Shown: positions 18,716 through 28,074, counted from the stretch's first letter. The stretch is DNA of 64,000 nt from Alphaproteobacteria bacterium Ga0077535 (GCA_001464425.1 LNEK01000032.1:35239-99238), one strand, 5' to 3'. Notes: generated from the sequence alone by a model not told the origin. Numbers and translations: made by a program.

Positions 18716-20106
18716 CAGGCGGCCGCCGGCAGAACGAGCGCAGCGCCGAGCCCCTTGCCCTCGCCATTATCCAACCCGTCACGCAAATGGAGCCCACCTC
18801 TGTGCAGACGCGCAACCGCCGCAACAAGACTCAAGCCCAATCCAGCGCCTGGCGAGGAGCGCGCGCTTTCAAGGCGGACGAAGCGTTCCTGCACCCGGTC
18901 ACGATCCGCCGGCGCAATGCCGGGCCCGTCATCCGAAACTGCGATCTCGATGCGCCCGTCGCTGCGGCGCGCAGCCGTCAATGCAATATGTCCGCCTTCG
19001 GGCGTATATTTCAGCGCGTTCTCGACGAGGTTAGAGACCGCTTGCGTGAACAACCCCGTTTCCCCGTTCACGAAGAGGTCTGGTGCAATCTCGCCTCGAA
19101 GCGTTCGTCCCTGCTCTTCCGCGGCGGGCTCATAAAAATCCACCAACTCGCGCAATATATCGCTCGCGTCGATGCGTTCGAAGCGCCAGTTGGGATTCGA
19201 TTCAACGCGCGCAAGCTTCAGCACAGCAGCGAACATATCGAGCAGACTGTCCGCTTCTTCCAGCGCCTTGCGAAGCGCCTCGCGATCATTCGCTGTATCG
19301 GCCGGCGCCTCCAATGCAGCTTCGAGTTTTTGCCGGAAGCGCGTCAGAGGCGAACGCAAATCGTGCGCAATCGCGTCACCGGCAGTACGCGAGACCTGCA
19401 TTAACCGCTCTAAGCGATCGAGCATCGCGTTCATGGCCTCGGCAAGCGCGTCGAATTCATCACCCTCGCCGCGCACCGGCGCCCGGCGCTTCAAATCGCC
19501 GGCCATGACATCACGCGCGGTGCTGGCAAGCGCTTCAGCTCGGCGCGAGGCCAACCATGACGCGATAAGGCCGCTCGCAATCGAGAGAAACACACCCAGA
19601 ATGGCGACCGTCCAAAGTACCCGCGTGATACGGCCGGACATGACCTCGCTATCGCCAAGGTCGCGCGCGACCAGCAGGATCGGGCCATTGAGAAGCCGGC
19701 CCACCTTGCCCCGCGCGCGGCCACGCTGGGCCGCGCCTTCAGCATCTGTGGACTCAAAACCAAAATCGATGCGCTGAACGCTCTCGCCCGGCAAAGACGG
19801 CAATTGCTGAAAGTCGCCAGTGACGACGACGCCATTGCCCTCCGCCAACACGTAAAGCAGCGGACCCTGCCGCGCAGCGCGCTCAACAACTTCCTGGTTT
19901 AGCCGGCGGATGCCGCCTTCGGCATAGGCGCGCTCAAGCGCTGCATATTCCTGGTCCGCGAGGACGTCAGAATCCGCAACCAGTTGGCCGATAGTGGCGA
20001 AGTACACATAGACGAGAAGTGCAACGACGAACACGAGGACGACCCCGGCCTGCGCGAGGGCAAGCCGGAATGTCGTCGTGCGAAGGAGCGCGAGGCTTGG
20101 CCTCAT
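18715..20106 (-). CDS. sensor histidine kinase (OmpR-type two-component partner)
   Basis: A 463-residue membrane histidine kinase. The first membrane helix lies at residues 10-35 (LALAQAGVVLVFVVALLVYVYF). A periplasmic sensor region of about 120 residues follows, then a second helix near residue 165 (VLWTVAILGVFLSIASGLIASWL), a HAMP linker, the phosphoacceptor block GDAIAHDLRSPLTRFRQKLE, and an ATPase domain with LVENALKYTPEGG, SDDGPGI and GAGLGLSL. Its ATG overlaps the response regulator stop by four bases (ATGA), and the stop shares a base with glnE. Position beside a Do-type protease suggests it senses envelope stress or metal, but the ligand cannot be read from sequence. Confidence 0.9.
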   Translation of the reverse strand: MRPSLALLRTTTFRLALAQAGVVLVFVVALLVYVYFATIGQLVADSDVLADQEYAALERAYAEGGIRRLNQEVVERAARQGPLLYVLAEGNGVVVTGDFQQLPSLPGESVQRIDFGFESTDAEGAAQRGRARGKVGRLLNGPILLVARDLGDSEVMSGRITRVLWTVAILGVFLSIASGLIASWLASRRAEALASTARDVMAGDLKRRAPVRGEGDEFDALAEAMNAMLDRLERLMQVSRTAGDAIAHDLRSPLTRFRQKLEAALEAPADTANDREALRKALEEADSLLDMFAAVLKLARVESNPNWRFERIDASDILRELVDFYEPAAEEQGRTLRGEIAPDLFVNGETGLFTQAVSNLVENALKYTPEGGHIALTAARRSDGRIEIAVSDDGPGIAPADRDRVQERFVRLESARSSPGAGLGLSLVAAVARLHRGGLHLRDGLDNGEGKGLGAALVLPAAA

Positions 20107-20771
20107 GCCTCCAGTCGATAACCCGATCCTCTGACCGTGTGCAGCAGGGATTGCGCAAAATCACGATCGATTTTCGAACGCAGCCGCGAAATGTGCACGT
20201 CGATCACGTTCGTTTGCGGATCGAAATGATAGTCCCAGACGTTTTCGAGCAGCATCTTGCGCGTCACCGTCTGACCGGAATTGCGCATGAGATACTCAAG
20301 CAGCCGGAATTCGCGCGGTTGTAGGTCCAGCTTCTTGCCGCCGCGCTTGACCGTGCGCGCAAGCAAATCCATCTCCAGATCGCCGACCTGCAAACGCGTT
20401 TGCACGTCGCGGTCGCGGCCATTCCAAAGCGCGCGGACGCGGGCCAACAACTCACGGGTGGAGAACGGCTTGCCGAGGTAGTCGTTCGCGCCGGCGTTAA
20501 GGCCTTCGACGCGATGATCTTCATCGTGCAGCGCTGAAAGGATCAGCACCGGTGTCGAAACACCCTGTTCGCGCAGCTCGCGCACGACCGAAACGCCGAG
20601 CTTCTTTGGCAGCATGCGATCCAGCACGATGACGTCATAACCGCCAGTGGCGGCCATGGACTGGCCCAGCTCGCCGTCACCGGCAATCTCAACCTCGTGC
20701 TCATCGGCCGCCAGCGACGCGCGCAGGCTCTCCGCCATGTCGGCGTCGTCCTCCACCAGGAGCACCCTCAT
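20103..20771 (-). CDS. OmpR/PhoB-family response regulator
   Basis: A 222-residue response regulator. The receiver domain has the acidic pair in VLLVEDDADM, the phosphoacceptor aspartate in VIVLDRMLPK and the lysine in YLGKPFSTREL. The C-terminal winged-helix domain contains LQPREFRLLEYLMRNSGQTVTRKMLLENVW and ends HTVRGSGYRLEA, the standard OmpR-type DNA-binding fold. The ATG at 20771 is preceded by GAGGAG nine bases upstream; another ATG 15 bases earlier lacks a site. It is coupled by ATGA overlap to the downstream kinase and lies just downstream of the Do-protease gene, which is a likely co-regulated neighbour. Confidence 0.92.
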   Translation of the reverse strand: MRVLLVEDDADMAESLRASLAADEHEVEIAGDGELGQSMAATGGYDVIVLDRMLPKKLGVSVVRELREQGVSTPVLILSALHDEDHRVEGLNAGANDYLGKPFSTRELLARVRALWNGRDRDVQTRLQVGDLEMDLLARTVKRGGKKLDLQPREFRLLEYLMRNSGQTVTRKMLLENVWDYHFDPQTNVIDVHISRLRSKIDRDFAQSLLHTVRGSGYRLEA

Positions 20772-20785
20772 AGCGTTTCTCCTCA

Positions 20786-22285
20786 TTATTCAACGTCCAC
20801 CGCGACGAAGCCGCGGCCGGCGCGATTGCTGACCTGCAGCAGCAGCGGGCGATTGGCGCGGCGCGCCGCTTCTGTCGCGGTGCTGAGCTCTTGCACGGTG
20901 CGGATCGAGCGCTGATCCGCCTGCATGATGATGTCGCCAACACGAATGCCCTTCTCGGCCGCATCCGAATTCGGCTCGATCGCCGTAATGATTAGGCCGC
21001 TCTCGTTGGCGGCGAGCCCCGCACGCGTGCGATCCTCCGCCGTCATCGGACGCACCGAAAGCCCGAGCGAGCTTTGTGCGACGCCCGCGCCGCTCTCGGC
21101 CGGCGGCTCAGCCGGCGTCTGGTTCGGCGTCGTTTGCGTGCTAGCAAGCGTTTGCTCGGACGGGCGTTCGGCAAGGCGCATGTTCAGCGTCCGGCGTTGA
21201 CCGGCGCGCAGAACTTCGACGCGGCTGTTGTTGCCGATCGCAGTGTTGCCGACGCGCTGAGTGAGATCGCGGCTGTCTTCGATGCGTTCACCGTTGAACG
21301 TCAGGATCACATCGCCTTGTTGGATGCCCGCGCGCGCGGCCGGGCCATCCGGCACGACGCTGGCAACCAGTGCGCCGCGCGGCTCTTCGAGACCAAGACT
21401 GCGGGCGATATCTTCGTCCAACGGTTGGATCGAAACGCCAATCCAGCCGCGCGTGACACGTCCGCCGCTGATGAGCTGCTGCACGATCGAACGCGCGGTA
21501 TTGGCCGGAATAGCAAAGCCGATACCGACATTGCCGCCGGTTGGCGAGAAGATGGCGCTGTTGACGCCAATAACGTTGCCGTTGAGGTCGAACGTTGGAC
21601 CGCCAGAGTTGCCGCGATTGATCGGCGCGTCGATCTGCATGTAGTCGACATAAGCCGATGAGCCGGCGTCACGGCGGCCAATGGCGGACACAATGCCGGC
21701 TGTGGCCGTACCATCGAGCCCGAACGGGTTGCCGACAGCGACGACCCAATCGCCAACGCGAACGTGGCGGGCGTCATCGAAACTAACGAACGGGAAGCGC
21801 CCGCCGCCGCGTACGCGCAATACCGCGATGTCGGTGGCTTCATCCGAGCCGATGAGATCAGCTTGAATGTCGCGCCCTTCGCTGGTGCGGATGGTGATTT
21901 CTTCGGCGCCTTCAACCACATGGTGGTTGGTGACGATGGTGCCGTTCTGATCGATGAAGAAGCCTGAGCCGAGGGATGTCGGGGCCGGGCCTTGACGGTC
22001 TGGACGACCGCGGAAGAATTCTTCGAACCCAGGCGGCAGACCTTCCAGCGGCTGCTGCACCGCGCCCGGACGCTGGCGCACCGAGATCGAGACGACCGCG
22101 GGTCGAACCCGCTCGATCAAATCGGCAAAGCTCATCGGCGCGCCGCTCGGCGGGGCGACGGAGGACGGATTGATCTCCTGCGCGTTAGTGATCGGCGCCG
22201 CGGCAAAGCCGGTGAACACCAATAAGGTGGCGCCAGCCGCAATAGCGGTGCGGCGGAGATATTTCATAGTCGCTGCGTCAGTCAT
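20786..22285 (-). CDS. degP: Do-type periplasmic serine protease (DegP/DegQ family)
   Basis: A 499-residue HtrA-family protease/chaperone. An N-terminal signal peptide ends near PITNAQE. The trypsin-like domain has the catalytic His in TNHHVVEGA, Asp in DEATDIAVLRV and Ser in NRGNSGGPTF. Two PDZ domains follow: PDZ1 with GWIGVSIQPLDEDIARSLGLEEPRGALVAS and PDZ2 with GLIITAIEPNSDAAEKGIRVGDI. It degrades or refolds misfolded envelope proteins. The ATG at 22285 is preceded by GAGGG; a later ATG at 22267 would give a shorter leader but has no site. It is first in a run with a two-component pair and glnE. A second HtrA-like gene lies near 59.1 kb. Confidence 0.92.
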   Translation of the reverse strand: MTDAATMKYLRRTAIAAGATLLVFTGFAAAPITNAQEINPSSVAPPSGAPMSFADLIERVRPAVVSISVRQRPGAVQQPLEGLPPGFEEFFRGRPDRQGPAPTSLGSGFFIDQNGTIVTNHHVVEGAEEITIRTSEGRDIQADLIGSDEATDIAVLRVRGGGRFPFVSFDDARHVRVGDWVVAVGNPFGLDGTATAGIVSAIGRRDAGSSAYVDYMQIDAPINRGNSGGPTFDLNGNVIGVNSAIFSPTGGNVGIGFAIPANTARSIVQQLISGGRVTRGWIGVSIQPLDEDIARSLGLEEPRGALVASVVPDGPAARAGIQQGDVILTFNGERIEDSRDLTQRVGNTAIGNNSRVEVLRAGQRRTLNMRLAERPSEQTLASTQTTPNQTPAEPPAESGAGVAQSSLGLSVRPMTAEDRTRAGLAANESGLIITAIEPNSDAAEKGIRVGDIIMQADQRSIRTVQELSTATEAARRANRPLLLQVSNRAGRGFVAVDVE

Positions 22286-22474
22286 GGAGACCCTCAGGTG
22301 AACCCTGTGATTGGAGGCATAGCCCCGAGCACTTGCAAGCCCTTTAGATAATCGGCTGTGAAGGCCGGTTAAGGGCCGTTTGGGGCGAAGTTGCGATCAA
22401 GTAGGGTGGCGCTCAGAGGCTTTTTTGCGGTCGCTATCCCCAGTTTCGACCAAACGACGCAGCCATACGACGGG

Positions 22475-22858
22475 TTAGCGCTCCCCCTCCTCGGGCACGA
22501 GGGGTTCCGTGGGGCGGCGGCGCCCCAGCACTGCGGCCAAGCCAATGGCCAACAACAAGAAAGGCGCGCCCCAAAGGGCCCAGGTCCGGGCATCCCAGGG
22601 CGGCCGGAAAAGGACGAAGTCGCCATAACGGGTGCGAAAATACGATCGGATTTCAGCGTCGCTGTCCCCCGCAGCAATCCGCTCGCGAACCAGCCGGCGC
22701 ATATCCACAGCGATATCGGCAGTGGATTGGGCGATCGGCTCGTTCTCGCATTGCACGCACCGAATCTCAGAGTCGAGCGCGCGGGCTCGGGCCTCTTGGG
22801 CCGGATCGGCCAGGATCGCGGGCGCGAGTGCCGCGATCAAAATAGCGGCGATGCTCAC
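22475..22858 (-). CDS. ccmH: cytochrome c maturation protein CcmH (CycL)
   Basis: A 127-residue CcmH. A cleavable leader ends about residue 17. The apocytochrome-reducing motif R-C-V-Q-C-E-N-E-P-I is near residue 33 and a C-terminal membrane anchor (LWGAPFLLLAIGLAAVLG) follows the periplasmic helix bundle. It keeps the CXXCH cysteines of apocytochrome c reduced for haem ligation by CcmF. The short form without the CcmI-like C-terminal extension matches the alphaproteobacterial CycL arrangement, where CcmI is a separate gene, as it is here. It overlaps ccmF by four bases and ends the leftward ccmI-ccmE-ccmF-ccmH operon. The 189 bases between its stop and the Do-protease gene hold that gene's promoter region; no clear terminator was seen. 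Confidence 0.93.
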   Translation of the reverse strand: MSIAAILIAALAPAILADPAQEARARALDSEIRCVQCENEPIAQSTADIAVDMRRLVRERIAAGDSDAEIRSYFRTRYGDFVLFRPPWDARTWALWGAPFLLLAIGLAAVLGRRRPTEPLVPEEGER

Positions 22859-24786
22859 GGGCTCACCTTCTTCCGCCGGCTCAGCGCGATAAGGCTGAGC
22901 ACCCCGCCAAAAGCCATCATCAATGCGCCGAGAAAGATCAGATAGACCAGCGGGTTGTGATAGAGCCGAACCGACCAGGCGCCCGTCTCATCACGCGCCG
23001 CCTCCCCAAGCGCCACGTAGAGATCGCCGTCAATTCCAGAGAGAATACCAACCTCCGTTGTCGGCATCGGTGATGTGGTGAAATAGCGCCGCTCCGCTGA
23101 GAGTCGCTGCACCGCCGCGCCCCTCTCCACTCGGAATTCGGCGCGGGTCGCCGTGTAGTTCGGCCCCTCGGTTTGTCCGACACCTAGAAGCGTCAAACGC
23201 CGCTCAACGAAATCCACGCTCTCGCCCGGCGTGAGCAACACGATGCGCTCACTGCGAAAGGCAGTTTCGGCAATCGCGCCGATCGTCAGCACACCGGCGC
23301 CAAGGTGCGCGAGACTCATCGACCAAACCGCCAGCGGCAGCGCTGCAAGCTTTGCAAGCTTGCGCCCTTCACCCCGCTCAATGCGGGTCCACAAATAGAT
23401 GAACCCGCCGGCGATGAGCCACACGCCCAGCGCCAGCCCAATCGCAGGCACAGCGCGCCAACCAGACAAAGCAAGCGCTGTCACCAGCGTGACAAGCGCC
23501 AGCGCACCCGCAGGCGCGAGGCGCATCAGCGCAGTGCGCATGTCGCCAACGCGCCACGTCAACATAGGGCCGAGCGGCAACAGCAGAAGCAACACGCCGA
23601 GCAAAGGCGCAACGGTTGCGTTGAAAAAAGGCGGGCCGACTGAAATCAGGCCGCCGCCCATAGCTTCCACGATCAGCGGGTAGAGCGTGCCAATCAGGAC
23701 GACAGCTGCCGCAATAGCGAGCCCAAAATTATTCCAGACCAACATACTTTCACGGCTGACCGCTGCGAAACCGGAAGCCTGCGCCAATTTCGGCGCCCGC
23801 CAAGCGTAGAGCCCAAAGCCGACGCCGAGCGCGATGAACAGAAGCACCAACATCGCAATGCCGCGCTGCGGGTCGACTGCGAACGCGTGCACCGAGGTCA
23901 GCACGCCAGAGCGCACTAAGAACGTGCCGAGGATAGCGAGACCAAAGCCGATGATCGCGAGCAGCATCGTCCAACTCGCCAGCGAACCGCGCCGCTCTGT
24001 AACGATGGCTGAGTGCACCAGCGCCGCCGCGATCAGCCACGGCATGAAGCTCGCATTCTCGACTGGATCCCAGAACCACCAGCCGCCCCAGCCGAGTTCG
24101 TAATAGGCCCAGTAGGAGCCGATCGCGATGCCCGCGGTGAGGAACATCCAGGCCGCAAGCGTCCATGGTCGCAGCGCACGCGCCCACGCCTGATCAGCTT
24201 TGCCTTCAATCAACGCTGCGATGGCGAGCGAGAACGGCACGCTCAACCCAACATAGCCGAGATAAAGCAGCGGCGGATGGATGACGAGCGCAGGGTCCTG
24301 CAAAAGCGGATTCAGGCCCGACCCAATCATCGGCGCGGGATCGAGCCGCGCAAACGGCGGAGACAAGAAGAGCGTGTAGATCAGCGCGCCGGCAGTGACC
24401 AAACCCTGGACGCCAACGCTGCGCGACCAAAGACCCTGGCTTTGACGCCCACGCGTTGAAGCAAGAACCGCCCCGAACAGCGCCGACACAGTGCACCACA
24501 GCAGCATCGAGCCTTCGTGGTTTCCCCAGGCCCCCGCTATTTTGTAGGCGAGCGGCTTATCAATGTGTGAGTTGGCGGCCACAACGGCGACAGAGAAATC
24601 CGATCGCACGAACACGATGATCAGGCATATGAACCCAAAGATGCAAAGCGCAGCGGCCGCTTGAGCGATTGCAGCCGTCGCTTGCGCACGTGAATCGCGG
24701 CGTGAGGCCGTGAGCCCCATAACTCCCTGCGCAAGACTAAGCGCCAGCGCCAGCGCCGCGGCAAACGCGCCAATCTCTGCGATCAT
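22855..24786 (-). CDS. ccmF: cytochrome c haem lyase subunit CcmF (CycK)
   Basis: A 643-residue polytopic membrane protein with about 15 hydrophobic segments. The WWD haem-handling motif is clear (GWGGWWFWDPVENASFMPWL near residue 235), with flanking histidines in the conserved loops (NHEGSMLLW; VIHPPLLYLGY). CcmF takes haem from holo-CcmE and ligates it to apocytochrome c together with CcmH and CcmI. The ATG at 24786 (MIAEIGAFAAALALALSL) overlaps the ccmE stop by four bases; an in-frame start 21 bases earlier would lie inside ccmE and add charged residues before the first helix. No ccmG is present in this block, as is usual where it sits with ccmABC elsewhere. Confidence 0.95.
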   Translation of the reverse strand: MIAEIGAFAAALALALSLAQGVMGLTASRRDSRAQATAAIAQAAAALCIFGFICLIIVFVRSDFSVAVVAANSHIDKPLAYKIAGAWGNHEGSMLLWCTVSALFGAVLASTRGRQSQGLWSRSVGVQGLVTAGALIYTLFLSPPFARLDPAPMIGSGLNPLLQDPALVIHPPLLYLGYVGLSVPFSLAIAALIEGKADQAWARALRPWTLAAWMFLTAGIAIGSYWAYYELGWGGWWFWDPVENASFMPWLIAAALVHSAIVTERRGSLASWTMLLAIIGFGLAILGTFLVRSGVLTSVHAFAVDPQRGIAMLVLLFIALGVGFGLYAWRAPKLAQASGFAAVSRESMLVWNNFGLAIAAAVVLIGTLYPLIVEAMGGGLISVGPPFFNATVAPLLGVLLLLLPLGPMLTWRVGDMRTALMRLAPAGALALVTLVTALALSGWRAVPAIGLALGVWLIAGGFIYLWTRIERGEGRKLAKLAALPLAVWSMSLAHLGAGVLTIGAIAETAFRSERIVLLTPGESVDFVERRLTLLGVGQTEGPNYTATRAEFRVERGAAVQRLSAERRYFTTSPMPTTEVGILSGIDGDLYVALGEAARDETGAWSVRLYHNPLVYLIFLGALMMAFGGVLSLIALSRRKKVSP

Positions 24787-25223
24787 GGCGCGTCTTCGCC
24801 TTTCCATTCGCCGCGCTGCTTGATCGCTTCAGCGACCTCGCGCGGCATGTAATTCTCATCGTGCTTCGCCAGCACGCGATCAGCCTCAAATGCTGCGCCA
24901 GGCGCCCATGTGCCCTCGGCGACAACGCCTTGGCCCTCGCGGAAAAGGTCCGGCAAAATCCCCGCGTAGCGAACCTCGACCTGGGTCGCGCCATCCGTCA
25001 CGGCAAAGCGCATTGCGCCATCTTCGTCGCGACGAAGCGTGCCGTCGACGACTAGGCCGCCGAGCCGGACGCGCTGACCGGATTGCGCTTTCTCAGCCAA
25101 CTCGGAAGGCGCGACGAAATAGGTGATGGAATCGCGCAGGCCCACGAAGGTGAGCGTCGCCGCAAGCACCAGCACGGCGCCGGCTGCGGCGATCATCATC
25201 AAACGCTGGTCACGACGGCGCAT
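24783..25223 (-). CDS. ccmE: periplasmic haem chaperone CcmE (CycJ)
   Basis: A 146-residue haem chaperone anchored by an N-terminal membrane helix (MMIAAAGAVLVLAATLTFVGL). The periplasmic part is an OB-type beta barrel, and the covalent haem-binding histidine lies in VLAKHDENYMP near residue 125, the invariant H-D-x-N-Y motif. It receives haem from CcmABCD and delivers it to CcmF. The gene is three bases downstream of ccmI and overlaps ccmF by four, so the block is one transcript. Length and motifs are normal. Confidence 0.95.
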   Translation of the reverse strand: MRRRDQRLMMIAAAGAVLVLAATLTFVGLRDSITYFVAPSELAEKAQSGQRVRLGGLVVDGTLRRDEDGAMRFAVTDGATQVEVRYAGILPDLFREGQGVVAEGTWAPGAAFEADRVLAKHDENYMPREVAEAIKQRGEWKGEDAP

Positions 25224-25226
25224 ATG

Positions 25227-25886
25227 TCAGCCTCCCGTGCTCATACGACGCGCCATCTCGATGCGCGGATCTTCTGGCGACATCCGCGCCAGCGCCTCCC
25301 CCCAGAAGCGGCGCGCATCAGCTTCGCGGCCTTGCTCCATCGCCGCCACTGCTTGGTATATCCACGGGGCCGGATCATTCATCAGTGCGCCAGCCTGTTC
25401 AAACAAGCGCAGGGCCTCAGGCGTAATCGGTCCACCTTCGATAACCACCAGCGCTCTTCCAAGTCCCAGCATCGCCGCTGCAAGTTGGGGGTCGCGCTGC
25501 AATGCAGCGTCATAGGCCCGCGCGGCTTCCTGCGGACGTTCCATTTGCATCAGAGCGTTGCCGAGATAGAGGCGCGGCACCGGATCGGTCGGATGCTGGC
25601 GCGCCGCCTCGGTCCAGATCACGACCGTCTCTTCCACGGTGAACGTCGTCGGGTCGCGCGTACGCAGGGCCTCGAAGCGCTCCGCGTAAGAAGCGCCGGG
25701 CAATTCCGGCCTGCCGATAAACAGATAGACACCCAGCCCGACCAGGATCACCGCAACGCAGGCCGCCAGGGCGGGGCGCGCGCCCGCTGCGCCGCCGCCG
25801 GCTCGGCGATACGCCCGCAGCACCCAGAACGCTGCCGCCGCAGCCAAAACGGCGCCGACCATTAAGACAATGATGGATGTCCACAC
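25227..25886 (-). CDS. ccmI: cytochrome c maturation protein CcmI (CycH)
   Basis: A 219-residue CcmI-type protein. It starts with a membrane helix (IIVLMVGAVLAAAAAFWVLRAYRR), has a second hydrophobic segment near residue 45 (ALAACVAVILVGLGVYLFIG), and then a TPR-like periplasmic domain with repeats such as DPVPRLYLGNALMQMERPQEAARAYDAALQ. It chaperones the C-terminus of apocytochrome c and presents it to CcmF/CcmH. It is rather short compared with CcmI proteins of 350-400 residues, having only a few TPRs. As first gene of the ccmIEFH operon, its promoter should lie in the 56 bases between it and the neighbouring kinase gene or further upstream. Confidence 0.85.
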   Translation of the reverse strand: MWTSIIVLMVGAVLAAAAAFWVLRAYRRAGGGAAGARPALAACVAVILVGLGVYLFIGRPELPGASYAERFEALRTRDPTTFTVEETVVIWTEAARQHPTDPVPRLYLGNALMQMERPQEAARAYDAALQRDPQLAAAMLGLGRALVVIEGGPITPEALRLFEQAGALMNDPAPWIYQAVAAMEQGREADARRFWGEALARMSPEDPRIEMARRMSTGG

Positions 25887-25942
25887 AGGGAGAGTGCCTA
25901 GCCTTGTTTGGGGCGGCGCGAAATCCGTTCGGACGCCGCAGG

Positions 25943-27391
25943 CTAGTCCGTAGCCGGCAACCGGAGGCGCGCTTTGAGCCCGCCCAATTCGCCGCGCTCA
26001 AAAAGCAGTTCCCCAGCGTAGAGGTCGACGGTCTCTTTCAGGATGGACAGCCCTAGGCCCTGGCCGGGCGCGGCTTCGTCCAGGCGCGCGCCGCGCGCCA
26101 TGGCCTTTGCGATATCGGCCTCGGAAAGCCCCGGGCCGTCATCCTCCACCACGATCTCGAACAAACCATTGCTCTCGAACGCCGGAAGCAGACGTACGAT
26201 AACTTGGCTCTTGCCGTACTTGCAGGCGTTGTCGATGAGGTTCGCAGCCATTTCGAGCAAGTCTTCACGTTCACCTCGGAAGGTGACGTCGCCTTTGGCC
26301 TCAATCGAGATGTCGACAGCTTTTTGCGTGTCGTACTTTTGCTCCATCATGAAGATCAGATCTTCGAGGTTCTGAAGCACGAGCGTCCGGTAGGCGATCG
26401 TCTGCGCGCCAGCCTGCGCCTCGGCTCGCGCCGCGACACGTGCACGGCGCAGCTGACGCTCGACGAACCCCTCCATCTCCTCGATGGACGCCTTCATCAC
26501 CGCATCCGATTGCCCGTCATGTGCGGCATTCTTCAACACCGCGATGGGAGTCTTCAGCGCATGCGCTAAATTGCCGACGTGGCGGCGCGCCCGCTCAACC
26601 ACTTCGCGATTGTGATCGACCAGCGCATTCAGTTCCTCGGCGACCGGCTTGAGCTCGGCTGGATATTGGCCAGTCAACCGCTCGGAATCACCGCGGCGAA
26701 CATTGACGATGTCGCGCCTGAGTTCACTGAGCGGCTCTAGCCCAATGCGGATTTGCAGCAGCGTCACCAACGCCACCATGAGCGCGCAAAACGCCACGAA
26801 CACCGCGAAAGCGAGCCCGACCAAATTGGCTGCCGGCGCCAGGATAGAGCGCGGCGTCACGCCAACGATGAAGAGGTAGCGCCCATCGAGCTCCGGGATC
26901 TCAACAACGCGCGCAATAATCCGCAGCGGCTCGTCTGCATCTGGGCCGGGAATGGTGAAAAAGTGCGGCTCGCTGAGCGCGCCCGGCGCTTGGATCTGAG
27001 CCAGCAATTTGGGATCGAGTTCGATGCCTGCGTCGAACAGCGAGGGGGAAATCACCTCAACAAGAACCGAACCATCGTCGGTCAGGCGCGCGATCTGGTA
27101 ATAACGACCGCTGAGGGCCTGCAGATAGCGCGGGTCATAAGGCAAATCGCGCAATGCGATCTCCCCAGAGAGACCAGGTCCAGAATTGCCGATGAGATTA
27201 TCCATCACCGTCCCGATTTCCGGATCGATGAGAATGCGCAGCATCTGGCGATTAAATTGCGCATAGGCGATCACGCCGACAGCGACGAGGCCAATGACGC
27301 TCACAGTGGCGATCGTCGCAAGCCTTGCAGCGAGCGAACGGCGGATCAGCTCACGAAATCGATTGAGAAAGCCCCCCGCCGCCTCAGTCAC
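25943..27391 (-). CDS. PhoQ-like sensor histidine kinase
   Basis: A 482-residue membrane histidine kinase. Membrane helices lie at about residues 22-45 (LATIATVSVIGLVAVGVIAYA) and 190-215 (LVGLAFAVFVAFCALMVALVTLL), enclosing a periplasmic sensor domain of about 145 residues, followed by a HAMP linker. The phosphoacceptor block is HVGNLAHALKTPIAVLKN; the A-L-K-T-P form is characteristic of PhoQ-type kinases. ATP-binding motifs include NLIDNACKYG, VEDDGPGL and GQGLGLSI. Its ATG overlaps the response regulator stop by four bases. With an upstream PepSY protein the trio resembles PhoPQ-type systems that sense divalent cations or envelope damage; the actual signal is not visible. Confidence 0.88.
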   Translation of the reverse strand: MTEAAGGFLNRFRELIRRSLAARLATIATVSVIGLVAVGVIAYAQFNRQMLRILIDPEIGTVMDNLIGNSGPGLSGEIALRDLPYDPRYLQALSGRYYQIARLTDDGSVLVEVISPSLFDAGIELDPKLLAQIQAPGALSEPHFFTIPGPDADEPLRIIARVVEIPELDGRYLFIVGVTPRSILAPAANLVGLAFAVFVAFCALMVALVTLLQIRIGLEPLSELRRDIVNVRRGDSERLTGQYPAELKPVAEELNALVDHNREVVERARRHVGNLAHALKTPIAVLKNAAHDGQSDAVMKASIEEMEGFVERQLRRARVAARAEAQAGAQTIAYRTLVLQNLEDLIFMMEQKYDTQKAVDISIEAKGDVTFRGEREDLLEMAANLIDNACKYGKSQVIVRLLPAFESNGLFEIVVEDDGPGLSEADIAKAMARGARLDEAAPGQGLGLSILKETVDLYAGELLFERGELGGLKARLRLPATD

Positions 27392-28059
27392 TGCTGTTCC
27401 GCGGGATCGACCAGCCTGTAGCCCAGACCTTTTTCCGTGATGATCCGCTCAGAGCCGATCTTGCGGCGCAGGATGCCAACAAAGACTTCGATGGTGTTGG
27501 AGTCCCGCTCGTGATCTTGGCTGTAGATTTTCTCAGTCAGTTCAGTGCGCGACACGATGCGGCCCGCGTGGTGCATCAAATAATCGAGCACCTTGTATTG
27601 GTACGCCGTGAGCTTCACCGGCACGCCATTGACCGTGACTTGGCCCGTCGCCGCATTAAGCCGCAGGTCGCCAACCTCCAGTACCGAGGATTGGTGATCG
27701 GTTTGGCGGCGCACATTAGCGCGCACGCGCGCCAATAACTCGGCCATATGGAAAGGCTTGGTGACGTAGTCGTTGGCGCCGAGATCAAGGCCCTCGACCT
27801 TCTCGCTCCAGCGATCGCGGGCCGATAGGATAAGCACCGGCATTGAGCGGCCGTCCTTGCGCCAGGCCTTCAGGACTGAGAGCCCATCCACCTTCGGCAG
27901 GCCCAGATCAAGGATCGCCAAATCGTAGGGCTCGGTCTCACCGAGGAACTGGCCTTCTTCGCCGTTGTCGGCGGTATCAACCGTATAGCCCGCATCAGTG
28001 AGCGCCCCGGAGAGCTGCTCACGCAGGTTCTTATCGTCTTCGACTACCAAAACCCGCAT
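27388..28059 (-). CDS. PhoP/OmpR-family response regulator
   Basis: A 223-residue response regulator with a receiver domain (acidic pair in LVVEDDKNL, phosphoacceptor in LAILDLGLPK, lysine in YVTKPFHMAEL) and an OmpR-type winged helix (LTAYQYKVLDYLMHHAGRIVSRTELTEKIYSQDHERDSNTIEVFVGILRRKIG). The D-x-N-T-I-E-V-F-V-G-R-L-like recognition region is typical of PhoP-type regulators, although the usual final R-L is I-L here. It lies between the PepSY gene (15 bases upstream) and its kinase (4-base overlap), giving a three-gene operon. Confidence 0.92.
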   Translation of the reverse strand: MRVLVVEDDKNLREQLSGALTDAGYTVDTADNGEEGQFLGETEPYDLAILDLGLPKVDGLSVLKAWRKDGRSMPVLILSARDRWSEKVEGLDLGANDYVTKPFHMAELLARVRANVRRQTDHQSSVLEVGDLRLNAATGQVTVNGVPVKLTAYQYKVLDYLMHHAGRIVSRTELTEKIYSQDHERDSNTIEVFVGILRRKIGSERIITEKGLGYRLVDPAEQQ

Positions 28060-28074
28060 GCGTGCACTTAGTCC

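Noticed and set aside
22286..22474. Heat-shock or extracytoplasmic sigma promoter for the Do protease
   Set aside because: CTTGCA and CTAT elements are present but the spacing does not fit alphaproteobacterial RpoH or EcfG consensus.
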